From assembly GCF_002287065.1 (NCBI RefSeq), contig NZ_NSJZ01000001.1, positions 248,001 to 312,000 of the forward strand: a DNA stretch of 64,000 nt, given 5' to 3'. The first letter of the stretch is position 1, and each line of letters starts with the position of its first letter. The notes beneath the pieces are model-generated. The model did no database searches and was not told the origin of the DNA. It was given only the letters and a program-made list of their open reading frames with translations. The position numbers and the translations under genes are program-made. Positions 17,797 through 28,456 of the stretch are shown here, one piece after another. This DNA comes from Paracoccus salipaludis (GTDB lineage Bacteria > Pseudomonadota > Alphaproteobacteria > Rhodobacterales > Rhodobacteraceae).

Positions 17797-18224
17797 ATGG
17801 GTCTTACTCCATTCTGAAATAATCTCGCGGATGGCGATGCTTGGGCCGCATCCCGCAAACCCGCGCGCATGCCGGGGCGGGGTGCCGGCGCGAACAAGGG
17901 GTCAGCGTCTCGAAGGCAGGGTACATGTCGCCGCATTCCGTCCGCATTCTGGCTGCAGGCGACGAGCAGGAACGCGAACGGTGCAGGGCGTCGGACGCTC
18001 CGCGGGACACAACAACATACAGACTGCTAGCCGCCGGGACGGCCGAATCGTCGGGCTGCAAACCCGTTAAAGATGTTTAACAAGAAATGGGTTCCCTGCA
18101 AAGTTGTACGGCCTGCTGCAGCCGGAAACCTTGCGGCAGGTTGCGCCACGGCCGCCCTTGCCCTTGCCCGGACGCCGCCCTAAGAGCCTGCCGTTCGATC
18201 CTGCTGGCTGGGGGGCTGTCATAG
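17797..18224. other. Intergenic region between RTX gene and lysC
   Basis: A 428-base gap between divergent genes, presumably carrying both promoters. It contains the inverted repeat at 18066-18081. The open frames crossing it have no supporting start signals or family features. No RNA gene was recognised. Confidence 0.6.
18066..18081. promoter_or_regulatory. Perfect inverted repeat, possible operator
   Basis: GTTAAAGATGTTTAAC consists of two 6-base arms around GATG, in an otherwise GC-rich gap. It resembles the gapped CtrA half-sites TTAA-N7-TTAA but with a six-base spacing. It lies 144 bases before lysC and 270 bases before the RTX gene. Protein and target gene are not known. Confidence 0.35.
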
Positions 18225-19481
18225 ATGCCGCTTCTGGTGATGAAATTCGGCGGCACCTCGGTGGCCGACCTCGACCGCATCGCGAATGCCGCCCGAAAGG
18301 TGCAGCGCGAGGTCGAGCGGGGCTATGACGTCATCGTCATCGTCAGCGCCATGTCGGGCAAGACCAACGAACTGGTGGGCTGGGTCGAGGGCACCTCGCG
18401 CCTGTATGACGCGCGCGAATACGATGCCGTGGTCGCCTCGGGCGAGAATGTCACCGCCGGGCTGATGGCGCTGCGCCTGCAGGAGATGGGCGTGCCCGCG
18501 CGCAGTTGGCAGGGCTGGCAGGTGCCGATCAACACCACCGACCAGCATGGCTCGGCGCGCTTCGTGTCGATCCCGCGCGCCAACATCGACCAGAAGTTCG
18601 CCGAAGGCATGAAGGTCGCCGTCGTCGCGGGCTTCCAGGGGATCGGCCCGGACGGGCGGATCACCACGCTGGGGCGGGGCGGGTCGGACACCACCGCCGT
18701 CGCCTTCGCCGCCGCCTTCGCGGCAGAGCGCTGCGACATCTACACCGACGTGGACGGGGTCTACACGACCGATCCGCGCATCAGCGACAAGGCGCGCAAG
18801 CTCGACAAGATCGCCTTCGAGGAGATGCTGGAACTCGCCTCGCTGGGCGCCAAGGTGCTTCAGACGCGCTCGGTCGAGCTGGCGATGCGCTTCAACGTGC
18901 GCCTGCGGGTGCTGTCGTCCTTCGAGGACACCGACGAAACCAGCGGCACGCTGGTCTGTGCTGAGGATGAGATCATGGAATCCAAGGTTGTCTCCGGCGT
19001 CGCCTACTCGCGCGACGAGGCCAAGATCACGCTGGTCACGGTCGAGGACCGGCCCGGCATCTCGGCCGCCATCTTCCAGCCGCTGGCGGATGCGGGCGTG
19101 AACGTGGACATGATCGTCCAGAACATCTCGGAACGCGATTACGAGGATCATCCGGGCGCGGTCACGGACATGACCTTCTCGTGCCCCGTGAACCAGGTGG
19201 AACGCGCCCGCCGCGCGATGGAGGACGCGCGCGCCGCGGGCAAGATCGCCTATGACGAGCTGGCGGTGGACACGGACGTGGCCAAGGTCTCGGTCGTGGG
19301 AATCGGGATGCGGTCGCACGCGGGCGTCGCCGCGCGCATGTTCCGGGCACTTGCCGACGAGAACGTCAACATCAAGGTCATCTCAACCAGCGAGATCAAG
19401 ATTTCGGTTCTGATCGACCGCAAGTATATGGAACTGGCCGTGCAGGCGCTGCATGATGCCTTCGAGCTGGAAAAGGCCTGA
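18225..19481 (+). CDS. lysC: Aspartate kinase
   Basis: A 418-residue monofunctional aspartokinase catalysing the first step of the aspartate family (lysine, threonine, methionine). It starts MPLLVMKFGGTSV with the kinase fold to about residue 245, including GRGGSDTTAVAFAAAF and TDVDGVYTTDPR. Two ACT regulatory regions follow (around EAKITLVTVEDRPGISAAIFQPLAD and VAKVSVVGIGMRSHAGVAARMFRAL), implying feedback control by lysine and threonine. ptsP follows 54 bases downstream, an order often seen in alphaproteobacteria. Confidence 0.95.
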   Translation: MPLLVMKFGGTSVADLDRIANAARKVQREVERGYDVIVIVSAMSGKTNELVGWVEGTSRLYDAREYDAVVASGENVTAGLMALRLQEMGVPARSWQGWQVPINTTDQHGSARFVSIPRANIDQKFAEGMKVAVVAGFQGIGPDGRITTLGRGGSDTTAVAFAAAFAAERCDIYTDVDGVYTTDPRISDKARKLDKIAFEEMLELASLGAKVLQTRSVELAMRFNVRLRVLSSFEDTDETSGTLVCAEDEIMESKVVSGVAYSRDEAKITLVTVEDRPGISAAIFQPLADAGVNVDMIVQNISERDYEDHPGAVTDMTFSCPVNQVERARRAMEDARAAGKIAYDELAVDTDVAKVSVVGIGMRSHAGVAARMFRALADENVNIKVISTSEIKISVLIDRKYMELAVQALHDAFELEKA

Positions 19482-19535
19482 TTGACGCGCGTCGGTCACG
19501 GCACGCTCGTGATCGCGGAAAGGAACGCGCTACCC

Positions 19536-21773
19536 ATGCCCGAGCGGACGGACAGCGAATCGCGGAAGCTGCTGAAGCGGCTGCGTGACACGCTGGCCGC
19601 TCCGGGGGACGGGCAGGCGCGGCTGGACAGCATCACCCATCACATCGCGGACTCGATGGGGACGCAGGTCTGCTCCATCTACCTGTTCCGCGATCCCGAA
19701 ACCCTCGAACTCTGCGCGACCGAGGGGCTGCGCCGGCAGGCCGTGCACCAGACCCGGTTGCGGCTGGGCGAGGGGCTGGTCGGCCGCGTGGCCCGCACCG
19801 GCCGCGCGATCAACACCGCCAATGCCCCGGCCGAGCCCGGCTTCCGCTACATGCCCGAGACGGGCGAGGAGGTCTTCCCCTCGTTCCTGGGCGTGCCGAT
19901 CCAGCGGGTCGGGGAAAAGCTGGGTGTTCTCGTCGTCCAGTCCCGCGACGCGCGCCAGTATTCCGAAGACGAGATCTACGGGCTCGAGGTCGTGGCGATG
20001 GTGCTGGCCGAGATGGCCGAGCTGGGGGCCTTCCTGGGCAGCGACGCGCAGAAGTCGGCCCATCGCCTGCCGGTCGCCTTCCGCGGCGTGACGGGACAGG
20101 AGGGGGCGGCCGAGGGCCAGGTCTGGCTGCACGAGCCGCGCGTCGTCATCACCAACCCCGTGGCCGACGACCCGGAAAAGGAACGCGCCCGCCTGGTCGA
20201 GGCCGTAGCCATGCTGCGCCAGACCGTGGACCAGATGGTCAACGCCGCCGATCTGGCCGGCGGCGACGGCGAGGGCGTGCTGGAAGCCTATCGGATGTTC
20301 ACCCGCTCGCGCAGCTGGCTGCGCCGGATGGAAGAGGACATCGACTTGGGCCTGTCTGCCGAGGCGGCGGTGGAAAAGGAACAATCCCACGCCCGCGCCA
20401 AGCTGGAAAGCACGGCCGACCCCTATCTGCGCGACCGGCTGCACGACCTGGACGACCTGTCGAACCGCCTGCTGCGCATCCTGACGGGGCAGGGGCAGGA
20501 CACCGGCATCGTCATGCCCGCGAACCCGATCCTGGTCGCCCGCAACATCGGCCCGGCCGAGCTGCTGGAATACGGGCGCGGGCTTCGCGGCGTCGTACTG
20601 GAAGAAGGTTCGGTCGGCAGCCATGCCGCGATCGTGGCCCGATCGCTGGCCATTCCGCTGGTGATCCATGCCGCGCGCATCACGGACGAGGCGCTGAACG
20701 GCGACCCGATCCTAGTCGATGGCGACACGGGCGTCGTCCACCTGCGCCCCGAGGACACCGTCGCCGCCGCCTTCCGCGACAAGATCGCCATGCACGCCGA
20801 GGCGCAGAAGCGCTATGCGGGCCTGCGCGACCTGCCTGCGACCGCCACCTGCGGCACCACCGTCAGCCTGCTGATGAACGCGGGGCTGATGGCCGACCTG
20901 CCCAGCCTCGAAGGCTCGGGGGCCGAAGGGGTGGGGCTGTTCCGCACGGAACTGCAGTTCCTGATCCGCACGCGCGTGCCGCGGCGCAGCGAGCTGGCCG
21001 CGCTTTATCGCCGCGTCATGGACAACGCGCGCGGCAAGCCGGTGATCTTCCGCACGCTGGACATCGGCTCGGACAAGGTCCTGCCCTACATGAAGCGCAT
21101 CGACGAGCCGAACCCGGCGATGGGCTGGCGCGCGATCCGCGTCGGGCTGGAAAAGCGCGGCGTCCTGCAGATGCAGCTGCAGGCGCTGATCCGCGCGGCC
21201 GAAGGGCGCGACCTGCACGTCATGTTCCCCTTCATCGCCGATTGCGACGAATATCACGAAAGCCGCGCCATGCTGCTGGCGCAACTGGAACGCGAGGCCG
21301 CTCTGGGGCATGCCCCGCCCACCAGCGTGCGGATCGGCGCCATGCTGGAAACGCCCTCGCTGGCCTTCGCGCCCGACGCCTTCTTCCGCGAATGCGACTT
21401 CATCTCGATCGGAGGCAACGACCTCAAGCAGTTCTTCTTTGCCGCCGACCGGGAAAACGAGCGGGTCCGCAAGCGCTATGACACGCTGTCGGTGCCCTTC
21501 CTGAACCTGGTCGAGATGATCGTGAGGCGTTGCGCCGCGCTGGGTGTCCCGCTCAGCTTCTGCGGCGAGGACGCGGGCCGGCCGGTCGAGGCGGCGGTCA
21601 TGGCGGCGCTGGGGCTGACGACCCTGTCGATGCGGCCGGCCTCGATCGGGCCGGTCAAGGCGCTGCTGCGGCGCACGGACCTGCGTGCCCTGCGCGCGCT
21701 GATCGACGACAAGCGCGAAAGCGGGGCGACGAACCTGCGCCCCGCCGTGACCCGCTTCCTGGCCGAAGGCTAG
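19536..21773 (+). CDS. ptsP: Phosphoenolpyruvate-protein phosphotransferase, nitrogen PTS (EI-Ntr)
   Basis: A 745-residue protein with an N-terminal GAF domain (about residues 20-160), a PTS enzyme I N-terminal domain, the phosphohistidine segment GSVGSHAAIVARSLAIPLV, and a PEP-utilising TIM barrel containing GVGLFRTELQFL and SIGGNDLKQFFFAADREN. It transfers phosphate from PEP to NPr in the regulatory nitrogen PTS. I use ATG 19536 (MPERTDSESRKLLKRL) with GGAAAGGA upstream; a TTG at 19482 right after lysC is less convincing. The stop overlaps that of the convergent znuA by two bases. Confidence 0.92.
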   Translation: MPERTDSESRKLLKRLRDTLAAPGDGQARLDSITHHIADSMGTQVCSIYLFRDPETLELCATEGLRRQAVHQTRLRLGEGLVGRVARTGRAINTANAPAEPGFRYMPETGEEVFPSFLGVPIQRVGEKLGVLVVQSRDARQYSEDEIYGLEVVAMVLAEMAELGAFLGSDAQKSAHRLPVAFRGVTGQEGAAEGQVWLHEPRVVITNPVADDPEKERARLVEAVAMLRQTVDQMVNAADLAGGDGEGVLEAYRMFTRSRSWLRRMEEDIDLGLSAEAAVEKEQSHARAKLESTADPYLRDRLHDLDDLSNRLLRILTGQGQDTGIVMPANPILVARNIGPAELLEYGRGLRGVVLEEGSVGSHAAIVARSLAIPLVIHAARITDEALNGDPILVDGDTGVVHLRPEDTVAAAFRDKIAMHAEAQKRYAGLRDLPATATCGTTVSLLMNAGLMADLPSLEGSGAEGVGLFRTELQFLIRTRVPRRSELAALYRRVMDNARGKPVIFRTLDIGSDKVLPYMKRIDEPNPAMGWRAIRVGLEKRGVLQMQLQALIRAAEGRDLHVMFPFIADCDEYHESRAMLLAQLEREAALGHAPPTSVRIGAMLETPSLAFAPDAFFRECDFISIGGNDLKQFFFAADRENERVRKRYDTLSVPFLNLVEMIVRRCAALGVPLSFCGEDAGRPVEAAVMAALGLTTLSMRPASIGPVKALLRRTDLRALRALIDDKRESGATNLRPAVTRFLAEG

Positions 21774-22702
21774 TTGCAGGACGCAAGCGCAGTGCCGACC
21801 GACCGGATCAGATCGGGATACATGTCCGGTCCCAGCGGAATGCCCGAGCCCGCCGGATCGACCACCGCCGTCTTCAGGTCGTGACCTTCGAAGACCGTCT
21901 GGACCAGGTCGAGGTCGAACTGCGGCTCGGTCAGGGCGCAGGTGACCTTCAGCGCCGCCACCCGCTCGCGCAGTTCGGCAATGCGGGCGGGGCCCGGCGG
22001 CGAGGCGTCGCTGAGCGCGATGGCCCCGGCGGCCCTCAGGCCGAAGCGGTGCTCGAAATACTGGTAGGCGTCGTGGAAGACAATGAAATTCAGGTCCTGC
22101 ACCGAGGCCAGCGTGGCGCGCGTGTCCGCCATCGCCTTGTCGATCTCGGCCGCGCCGGTGCGGGCGTTGGCCCGGTATTCGGCCGCGTGCTCGGGGTCCA
22201 GTTCGGACAGCGCGTCGGCGATGACCGGCAGCCAGACCTTGCCGTTCTCGGGGTCCAGCCAGGCATGGGGATCGACCGCCTCATGGGCGTGGTCATGCCC
22301 GCCCTCCTCGCCGTCGGGGTGGTGGTCGCCGTGGTCCATGTGCGGCTCGAATGTCGCGCCGGTGCGGGCGGCCAGAGTGATCGTCCCCGGCAGTTCCATC
22401 AGCCGCAGCCGCTTGGCCCCCCGCGCCAGCGAGGTCAGCGGCCGGTCCATCCAGGGCGACAGTTGCGGCCCGATCTTGATGACGATCTGCGCGTCCCGCA
22501 GCTTGCGGGCGTCCGAGGGCTTCAGCGCGTAGAAATGCGGCGAGGCGCCGGCCGGGATCAGCAGCTCGGGCTCGGCGACGCCCTCCATCACGCGGGACAC
22601 CAGCGAGTGCACGGCCGCGATGTCGGTCACGACGCGCGGCGGCGCGGCCCAGGCGGGCAGGGCGACAGAAGCCAGGGCAATGGCAAGAAGGGATCGCAAC
22701 AT
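21770..22702 (-). CDS. znuA: Zinc ABC transporter periplasmic binding protein
   Basis: A 310-residue cluster A-I binding protein with signal peptide MLRSLLAIALASVALPAWA. It has metal-ligand histidines in AGASPHFYALKP, AVDPHAWLDPEN and FIVFHDAYQYFEHRFG, and the His/Asp-rich loop HMDHGDHHPDGEEGGHDHAH typical of ZnuA. It binds Zn2+ in the periplasm for ZnuBC. GGAG lies before ATG 22702; an upstream ATG at 22726 has no such signal. It is divergent from zur-znuCB across a Zur box, so it should be derepressed under zinc limitation. Confidence 0.93.
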   Translation of the reverse strand: MLRSLLAIALASVALPAWAAPPRVVTDIAAVHSLVSRVMEGVAEPELLIPAGASPHFYALKPSDARKLRDAQIVIKIGPQLSPWMDRPLTSLARGAKRLRLMELPGTITLAARTGATFEPHMDHGDHHPDGEEGGHDHAHEAVDPHAWLDPENGKVWLPVIADALSELDPEHAAEYRANARTGAAEIDKAMADTRATLASVQDLNFIVFHDAYQYFEHRFGLRAAGAIALSDASPPGPARIAELRERVAALKVTCALTEPQFDLDLVQTVFEGHDLKTAVVDPAGSGIPLGPDMYPDLIRSVGTALASCN

Positions 22703-22733
22703 TTTTTCGGCTCCGCTCTGGATCAAGCGGGTT

Positions 22734-22748
22734 CGTTATAGTATAACG
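22734..22748. promoter_or_regulatory. Zur box
   Basis: CGTTATAGTATAACG is a perfect 15-base palindrome centred on G22741. It contains the GTTAT-N3-ATAAC core of proteobacterial Zur sites. It lies 32 bases before znuA and 31 bases before zur in the divergent promoter region, so one dimer or pair of dimers could control both transcripts, including zur itself. Confidence 0.88.
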
Positions 22749-22778
22749 TATCAAGCGTCAATAATGAGAGGGGCGGCC

Positions 22779-23234
22779 ATGCATGACCACGCCCACTGCA
22801 TCGCCCGGGCCATGGCCCATGTCGATGCGACCTGCGCCGAGGACGGATTGCAGATGACCCCGGTCCGCCGCCGGGTGCTGCAGATCCTGCTGGAAGGCCA
22901 CCGCGCCCTGGGCGCCTACGAGATCCTGAACAGGCTGCGCGACGAAGGCCTGGGCAGCCAGCCCCCGGTCGTCTATCGCGCGCTGGACTTCCTGCGGCGC
23001 GCGGGTTTCGTCCACCGGGTCGAGACCCTGAATGCCTTTGTCGCCTGCACCGAGGGCACGCCCGGTCATGCGCCCGCCCTTCTGATCTGCCGGCAGTGCC
23101 ACCGGGTCATCGAGATGCCGGCCGATGCTGCGGGGGGCCAGCTCAAGCAGGCCGCCGAGGGCGCGGGCTTCGCCATCGAAAGCGCGGTCCGCGAGGCCGA
23201 AGGGCTTTGCGCCGACTGCCGGGGCGCCGCATGA
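22779..23234 (+). CDS. zur: Zinc uptake regulator (Fur family)
   Basis: A 151-residue Fur-family repressor. A His-rich start (MHDHAHCIARAMAHVDATC) is followed by a winged helix containing LGAYEILNRLRDEG and PPVVYRALDFLRRAGFVHRVE, and a dimerisation/metal domain with CRQCHR and CADC zinc cysteines. ATG 22779 is preceded by GAGAGGGG; an in-frame ATG at 22764 lies within this region. The stop overlaps znuC (ATGA). Co-transcription with znuCB and the palindromic site upstream identify it as Zur rather than Fur. Confidence 0.92.
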   Translation: MHDHAHCIARAMAHVDATCAEDGLQMTPVRRRVLQILLEGHRALGAYEILNRLRDEGLGSQPPVVYRALDFLRRAGFVHRVETLNAFVACTEGTPGHAPALLICRQCHRVIEMPADAAGGQLKQAAEGAGFAIESAVREAEGLCADCRGAA

Positions 23235-23995
23235 CCCCGCAAGGCGAGCCGCTGGTGACGCTTGCGGGCGTTTCGGTCGCGCTGGGCGGCCAGTCCATCC
23301 TGACGGGCATCGACCTGGCGATCCGGCGCGGCGAGATCGTGACGGTCGTGGGCCCGAACGGGTCGGGCAAGACGACGCTGATGCGCACGATCATCGGCGC
23401 GGTCGCCCCCACCGCAGGGCGGATCGCGCGGGCGCCGGGGTTGCGGCTCAGCTATGTGCCGCAGCGGCTGGCCATCGACCCGACCATGCCCATGACGGTC
23501 GCGCGCTTCATGAACCTGCCGCGCCGCCGCGATGCCGCCGTGGTCGCCGCCGCGCTGGACCGGGCGGGGCTTGCGGGGCTGCAGGCGCGCCCGCTTTCGG
23601 CGCTGTCGGGCGGGCAGATGCAGCGGGCCCTGCTGGCACGCGCGCTGCTGAACGACCCCGACCTGCTGATCCTCGACGAGGGCACGGCCGGACTGGACCA
23701 GCCCGGCGTCGCCTCTTTCTACGAACGGATCGAGCAGGTGAACCGCGACACGGGCTGCGCCGTCCTGATGGTCAGCCACGACCTGCAGGTGGTGATGCGC
23801 GCCTCGGACCACGTGATCTGCCTGAACGGCCATATCTGCTGCGAAGGCACGCCCGAAAGCGTCTCGCTGTCCCCCGCCTATCTCGGGCTGTTCGGGGGCG
23901 CGGGTGGCGCGCTTGCGCTGTATCGCCATCGCCACACCCACAGCCATGACGACGGCCAGCCCTGCGCGGGCCATGGCCACGAGGACACGGCCTGA
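23231..23995 (+). CDS. znuC: Zinc ABC transporter ATP-binding protein
   Basis: A 254-residue ATPase with Walker A GPNGSGKTT, signature LSGGQMQRA, Walker B LLILDEGTAGLD and switch VSHDLQVV. The C-terminus carries a His-rich tail (YRHRHTHSHDDG ... HGHED), a feature of ZnuC proteins that may bind zinc. It overlaps zur by four bases and znuB by one (TGATG), so the three are translationally coupled. Confidence 0.93.
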   Translation: MTPQGEPLVTLAGVSVALGGQSILTGIDLAIRRGEIVTVVGPNGSGKTTLMRTIIGAVAPTAGRIARAPGLRLSYVPQRLAIDPTMPMTVARFMNLPRRRDAAVVAAALDRAGLAGLQARPLSALSGGQMQRALLARALLNDPDLLILDEGTAGLDQPGVASFYERIEQVNRDTGCAVLMVSHDLQVVMRASDHVICLNGHICCEGTPESVSLSPAYLGLFGGAGGALALYRHRHTHSHDDGQPCAGHGHEDTA

Positions 23996-24792
23996 TGCTT
24001 GACGATTTCATGCTGCGCGCGGCGCTGGCCGCGATCGGCCTTGCCATGGCTTGCGCCCCTCTGGGCTGCTTCGTTGTCTGGCGCCGCATGGCCTATTACG
24101 GTGATGCCACGGCCCATGCCGCGCTGCTGGGCGTGGCGCTGTCGCTGGCGCTTGCGCTGCCGCTGTTTCCGGCGGTGATCGTGGTGGCGCTGGTCATGGC
24201 GGCAATCGTGGCGGGGCTCGCCGGACGGCAGTCCGTTGACACGATGCTGGGGGTGCTGTCGCACGGGGCGCTGGCCGCCGGGATGGTCGCGGTCAGCTTC
24301 GTGCAGGGGGTGCGGACCGACCTTTCGGCTTATCTGTTCGGAGACATCCTGTCGGTCACGGGCACCGACCTTGCCCTCATCTGGGGCGGGGCGGGGACCG
24401 TCGCGGCGCTGATCGCCTGGCGCTGGCCTGCGCTGCTGCTGTCCACCCTGTCGCCCGAGATGGCGGTCGCGGACCGCATCCGTCCCCGGGCCGAGCAATG
24501 GGTGCTGAACATCGCGCTGGCCCTGGTCGTCGCGGCGGGCATCCGCATCGTGGGCGCGCTTCTGGTCAGCGCCATGCTGATCATTCCCGCCGCCGCAGCC
24601 CGCCCGCTGGCGCGCTCGCCCGAGGCGATGGTCGCGGCGACCGCCCTGATCGGCTCGGCCGCGGGGCTGCTTGGCCTTGGCGCGGCCTTCCGGCTGGACA
24701 CGCCCACCGGCCCCACCATCGTCTGCGCGGCGGTGGCGATCTTCGCGGCGGTGACGACCCTGGGCCTGGCCATCCGGCGGCGTCCCGCCTGA
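23995..24792 (+). CDS. znuB: Zinc ABC transporter permease
   Basis: A 265-residue ABC-3 family permease with about eight hydrophobic helices. Conserved segments include VWRRMAYYGDATAHAALLGV, LSAYLFGDILSVTG and GALLVSAMLIIPAAAARPLARSPEAM. It forms the channel for Zn2+ uptake with ZnuA and ZnuC and is the last gene of the zur-znuC-znuB operon. Confidence 0.93.
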   Translation: MLDDFMLRAALAAIGLAMACAPLGCFVVWRRMAYYGDATAHAALLGVALSLALALPLFPAVIVVALVMAAIVAGLAGRQSVDTMLGVLSHGALAAGMVAVSFVQGVRTDLSAYLFGDILSVTGTDLALIWGGAGTVAALIAWRWPALLLSTLSPEMAVADRIRPRAEQWVLNIALALVVAAGIRIVGALLVSAMLIIPAAAARPLARSPEAMVAATALIGSAAGLLGLGAAFRLDTPTGPTIVCAAVAIFAAVTTLGLAIRRRPA

Positions 24793-24858
24793 GCGGATTT
24801 TTTCCGTGACGCAGCGTCCTTTCCTTTGCCTATACTGCTGGCAGGGAGAGGTCGAATC

Positions 24859-25860
24859 ATGGAGACACGCCATCACGCCGACCGCGTGATCGAGCGGACC
24901 CACGCGTCCAATGACCTGACGCCGCTCACGGCAAGCTGGCGGCGTTCGGCCCTGCGGCACGGGCTGGACCCGGCCCAACCCATCCGCGCGCGCCGGCTGA
25001 CGGCGGCGGAACTCGCCGCCCGGCGCGAGGCGATGGGGCCGTTCCTGTCGGTCGCGGCCCAGGCGGTGGACGAGCTTTACCGCGTCGTCAGCGGCTCGGG
25101 CTGCGCGGTGCTGCTGACGGATGCGGACGGCATCCTGCTGGACCGCCGCGCCTCGGCGGCCGACGCGCCTGCCTTCGACGCCTGGGCCTTGGCACCGGGC
25201 GCCGACTGGTCCGAGGCCGCGCAGGGCACGAACGGCGTCGGCACCTGCCTGGCGGAGGGGCGCGGGGTCATTATCCATCGGGACCAGCATTTCCTGTCCG
25301 CCAACACGGGAATGAGCTGCATCGACGCCCCGATCCACGGCCCCGAGGGCCAGATCATCGCGGCGCTGGACGTGTCCAGCGCGCGGGCCGACGCGACCGA
25401 GGGGATGAACGCCCTGATCGCCGCCATGGTCGGCCAGTCCGCCCGCGCGATCGAGGCCGCCTGGTTCCGCGCGGCCTTTCCCGGCGCGCGCATCGTCGTG
25501 GCGGGCGACGGGGTCGAGGCGCTGGTCGCCGTGGACCGCGACGACCTCGCCATCGGCGCGACCCGCGCGGCCCGCCGCGCGCTGGGCCTGCCGAAGACCG
25601 GCGCGCTGAAGCCCTGTCCGCTGTCGGACCTGCTGGCCGAGGTGGCCGAGGGCGAGGGCGGCTTCGGCCATGCCGAACGCGCCGCCGTGATCCGGGCTCT
25701 GGCCCGCGCGGACGGGAACGTCACCGCTGCGGCCCGCGCCCTCGGCGTGGGCCGCGCCACGCTTTACCGGCGGATGAGCCGGCTGGGGGTTGCGCCCGCC
25801 CATGGCGCGCGTCCCGGAAGTGAGACAGTCCGGCGGGACGATATCGGTCACGCGAGTTGA
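24859..25860 (+). CDS. GAF-Fis regulator (short AcoR-like, no AAA+ domain)
   Basis: A 333-residue regulator. A GAF-like sensory domain (about residues 50-200, containing [19 protein letters not shown] and [24 protein letters not shown]) is followed by a linker and a C-terminal Fis-type helix-turn-helix ([21 protein letters not shown]). AcoR proteins resemble this at both ends, but the sigma-54-interacting AAA+ module is absent, so it cannot act as a classical enhancer-binding activator. GGGAGAGG precedes ATG 24859. It sits 76 bases upstream of an aldehyde dehydrogenase gene, which is its likely target. Confidence 0.85.
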   Translation: METRHHADRVIERTHASNDLTPLTASWRRSALRHGLDPAQPIRARRLTAAELAARREAMGPFLSVAAQAVDELYRVVSGSGCAVLLTDADGILLDRRASAADAPAFDAWALAPGADWSEAAQGTNGVGTCLAEGRGVIIHRDQHFLSANTGMSCIDAPIHGPEGQIIAALDVSSARADATEGMNALIAAMVGQSARAIEAAWFRAAFPGARIVVAGDGVEALVAVDRDDLAIGATRAARRALGLPKTGALKPCPLSDLLAEVAEGEGGFGHAERAAVIRALARADGNVTAAARALGVGRATLYRRMSRLGVAPAHGARPGSETVRRDDIGHAS

Positions 25861-25936
25861 CCGGAACCGGACGGATTCGCACGATGCTGCCGTCCGGGAA
25901 CGAGGAGCCGGGCGGCATTCCTGGGGAGGAGACACC

Positions 25937-27463
<1,527 letters not shown>

Positions 27464-27485
27464 GGCGCCGAGGATCAAGCCAAGG

Positions 27486-27515
27486 GGCCCGCCGCAGCGA
27501 TGCGGCGGGCCTTTT
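27486..27515 (+). terminator. Intrinsic terminator of the aldehyde dehydrogenase gene
   Basis: An 11-base stem GGCCCGCCGCA / TGCGGCGGGCC with loop GCGA, followed by TTTT, 22 bases after the stop codon. Confidence 0.9.
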
Positions 27516-27602
27516 CGTCACGCGCGCGGCATGACGGGAACGTCACGGAACGCCCGGCGTCCGGCGCCGTTGTCTGGAAGCAGTGCATCCGGAGAAACGG
27601 CG

Positions 27603-27968
27603 ATGGACGACGAACGCGTATGGAAGTTCGAGGAAAGCCTGTGGCGCGCCAGCGAGGAGCGCTATCATGAGCGGGTCGATCCCGACTGCGTGATGGCGCT
27701 GAGCCGCGAGCCCTGGCTGTTCACCGGCAATGACGCCGTCGAGGCGGTCAGCCACACCCCCGCCTGGGAGCAGGTCTCCTTTTCGCAGCAGGACGTGCGC
27801 CGCCCGCAGGAGGGTCTGATCGCCATCGCCTACCGCGTGGCCGTGACAAAGGGCGACACGCGCTTCGCCGCCGCCTGCACCTCGGTCTATCGCCGCCGCG
27901 CGCATGACGACTGGACCGTCGTCCAGCACACCCAGATCGCCCTTGATCCCCAGCAGGAGACCGCATGA
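27603..27968 (+). CDS. SnoaL/NTF2-like small protein (DUF4440 type)
   Basis: A 121-residue protein with the pattern of NTF2-fold ketosteroid-isomerase-like proteins: helix WKFEESLWRASEERYHERVDPDCVMAL, then PWLFTGNDAVEAV, and beta strands ending in YRRRAHDDWTVVQHTQIAL. GGAG lies upstream of ATG 27603. It overlaps the next gene (ATGA) and probably forms a two-gene operon with it. No catalytic role can be assigned. Confidence 0.75.
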   Translation: MDDERVWKFEESLWRASEERYHERVDPDCVMALSREPWLFTGNDAVEAVSHTPAWEQVSFSQQDVRRPQEGLIAIAYRVAVTKGDTRFAAACTSVYRRRAHDDWTVVQHTQIALDPQQETA

Positions 27969-28447
27969 TGACCGACGACGCCAAGATCGAGGCCCGCTTC
28001 TGGAAGTCCCTCGCCGCCGAGCGGGTGGTGATGCTGGGCGTGGACGGGGTCGAGGACGGCTTTGCCCGCCCGATGATCGTCCAGATCGACGAGGAGCGTT
28101 CGCCCTTGTGGTTCTTCACCTCGAGCGAGAACCACATCGTCGAGGCGCTGGCCCAGGGCCGCCGCGCCATCGCCACCTTCGCGGACAAGGGCGAGCTTTA
28201 CGCCTCGATCCAGGGCAGCCTCAGCCTGTCGCAGGACCGTGCCATGATCGACAGGCTGTGGAACCCGCAGGTCGCCGCCTGGTACGAGGACGGCAAGGAC
28301 GACCCCAAACTGCGGCTGCTGCGCTTCGACGCGGAGCGTGCCGAGATCTGGCTGGACGGGTCGAGCCTTGTCGCCGGGATCAAGTCGCTGCTGGGGGCAG
28401 ACCCCAAGCAGGACTACAAGGACGACAAGGCCACCGTGACGCTTTGA
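27965..28447 (+). CDS. Pyridoxamine 5'-phosphate oxidase-like flavoprotein (general stress protein 26 type)
   Basis: A 160-residue split-barrel protein resembling the general stress protein 26 family. It opens with KIEARFWKSLAAERVVMLGVDG and contains ARPMIVQIDEERSPLWFFTSSENHIVEAL, AIATFADKGELYASIQGSLSLSQD and the C-terminal WLDGSSLVAGIKSLLG. These proteins bind FMN or FAD and are linked to stress responses, with substrates unknown. Translation is coupled to the upstream NTF2-like gene. Confidence 0.83.
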   Translation: MMTDDAKIEARFWKSLAAERVVMLGVDGVEDGFARPMIVQIDEERSPLWFFTSSENHIVEALAQGRRAIATFADKGELYASIQGSLSLSQDRAMIDRLWNPQVAAWYEDGKDDPKLRLLRFDAERAEIWLDGSSLVAGIKSLLGADPKQDYKDDKATVTL

Positions 28448-28456
28448 TGCGCAGGG

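Noticed and set aside
17804..18061. An 85-codon minus-strand frame upstream of the RTX gene
   Set aside because: No ribosome-binding site, no hydrophobic or family pattern, and it occupies the promoter region.
24793..25936. Sigma-54 promoter for the aldehyde dehydrogenase
   Set aside because: No convincing GG-N10-GC element was found and the adjacent regulator lacks the domain needed to work with sigma-54.
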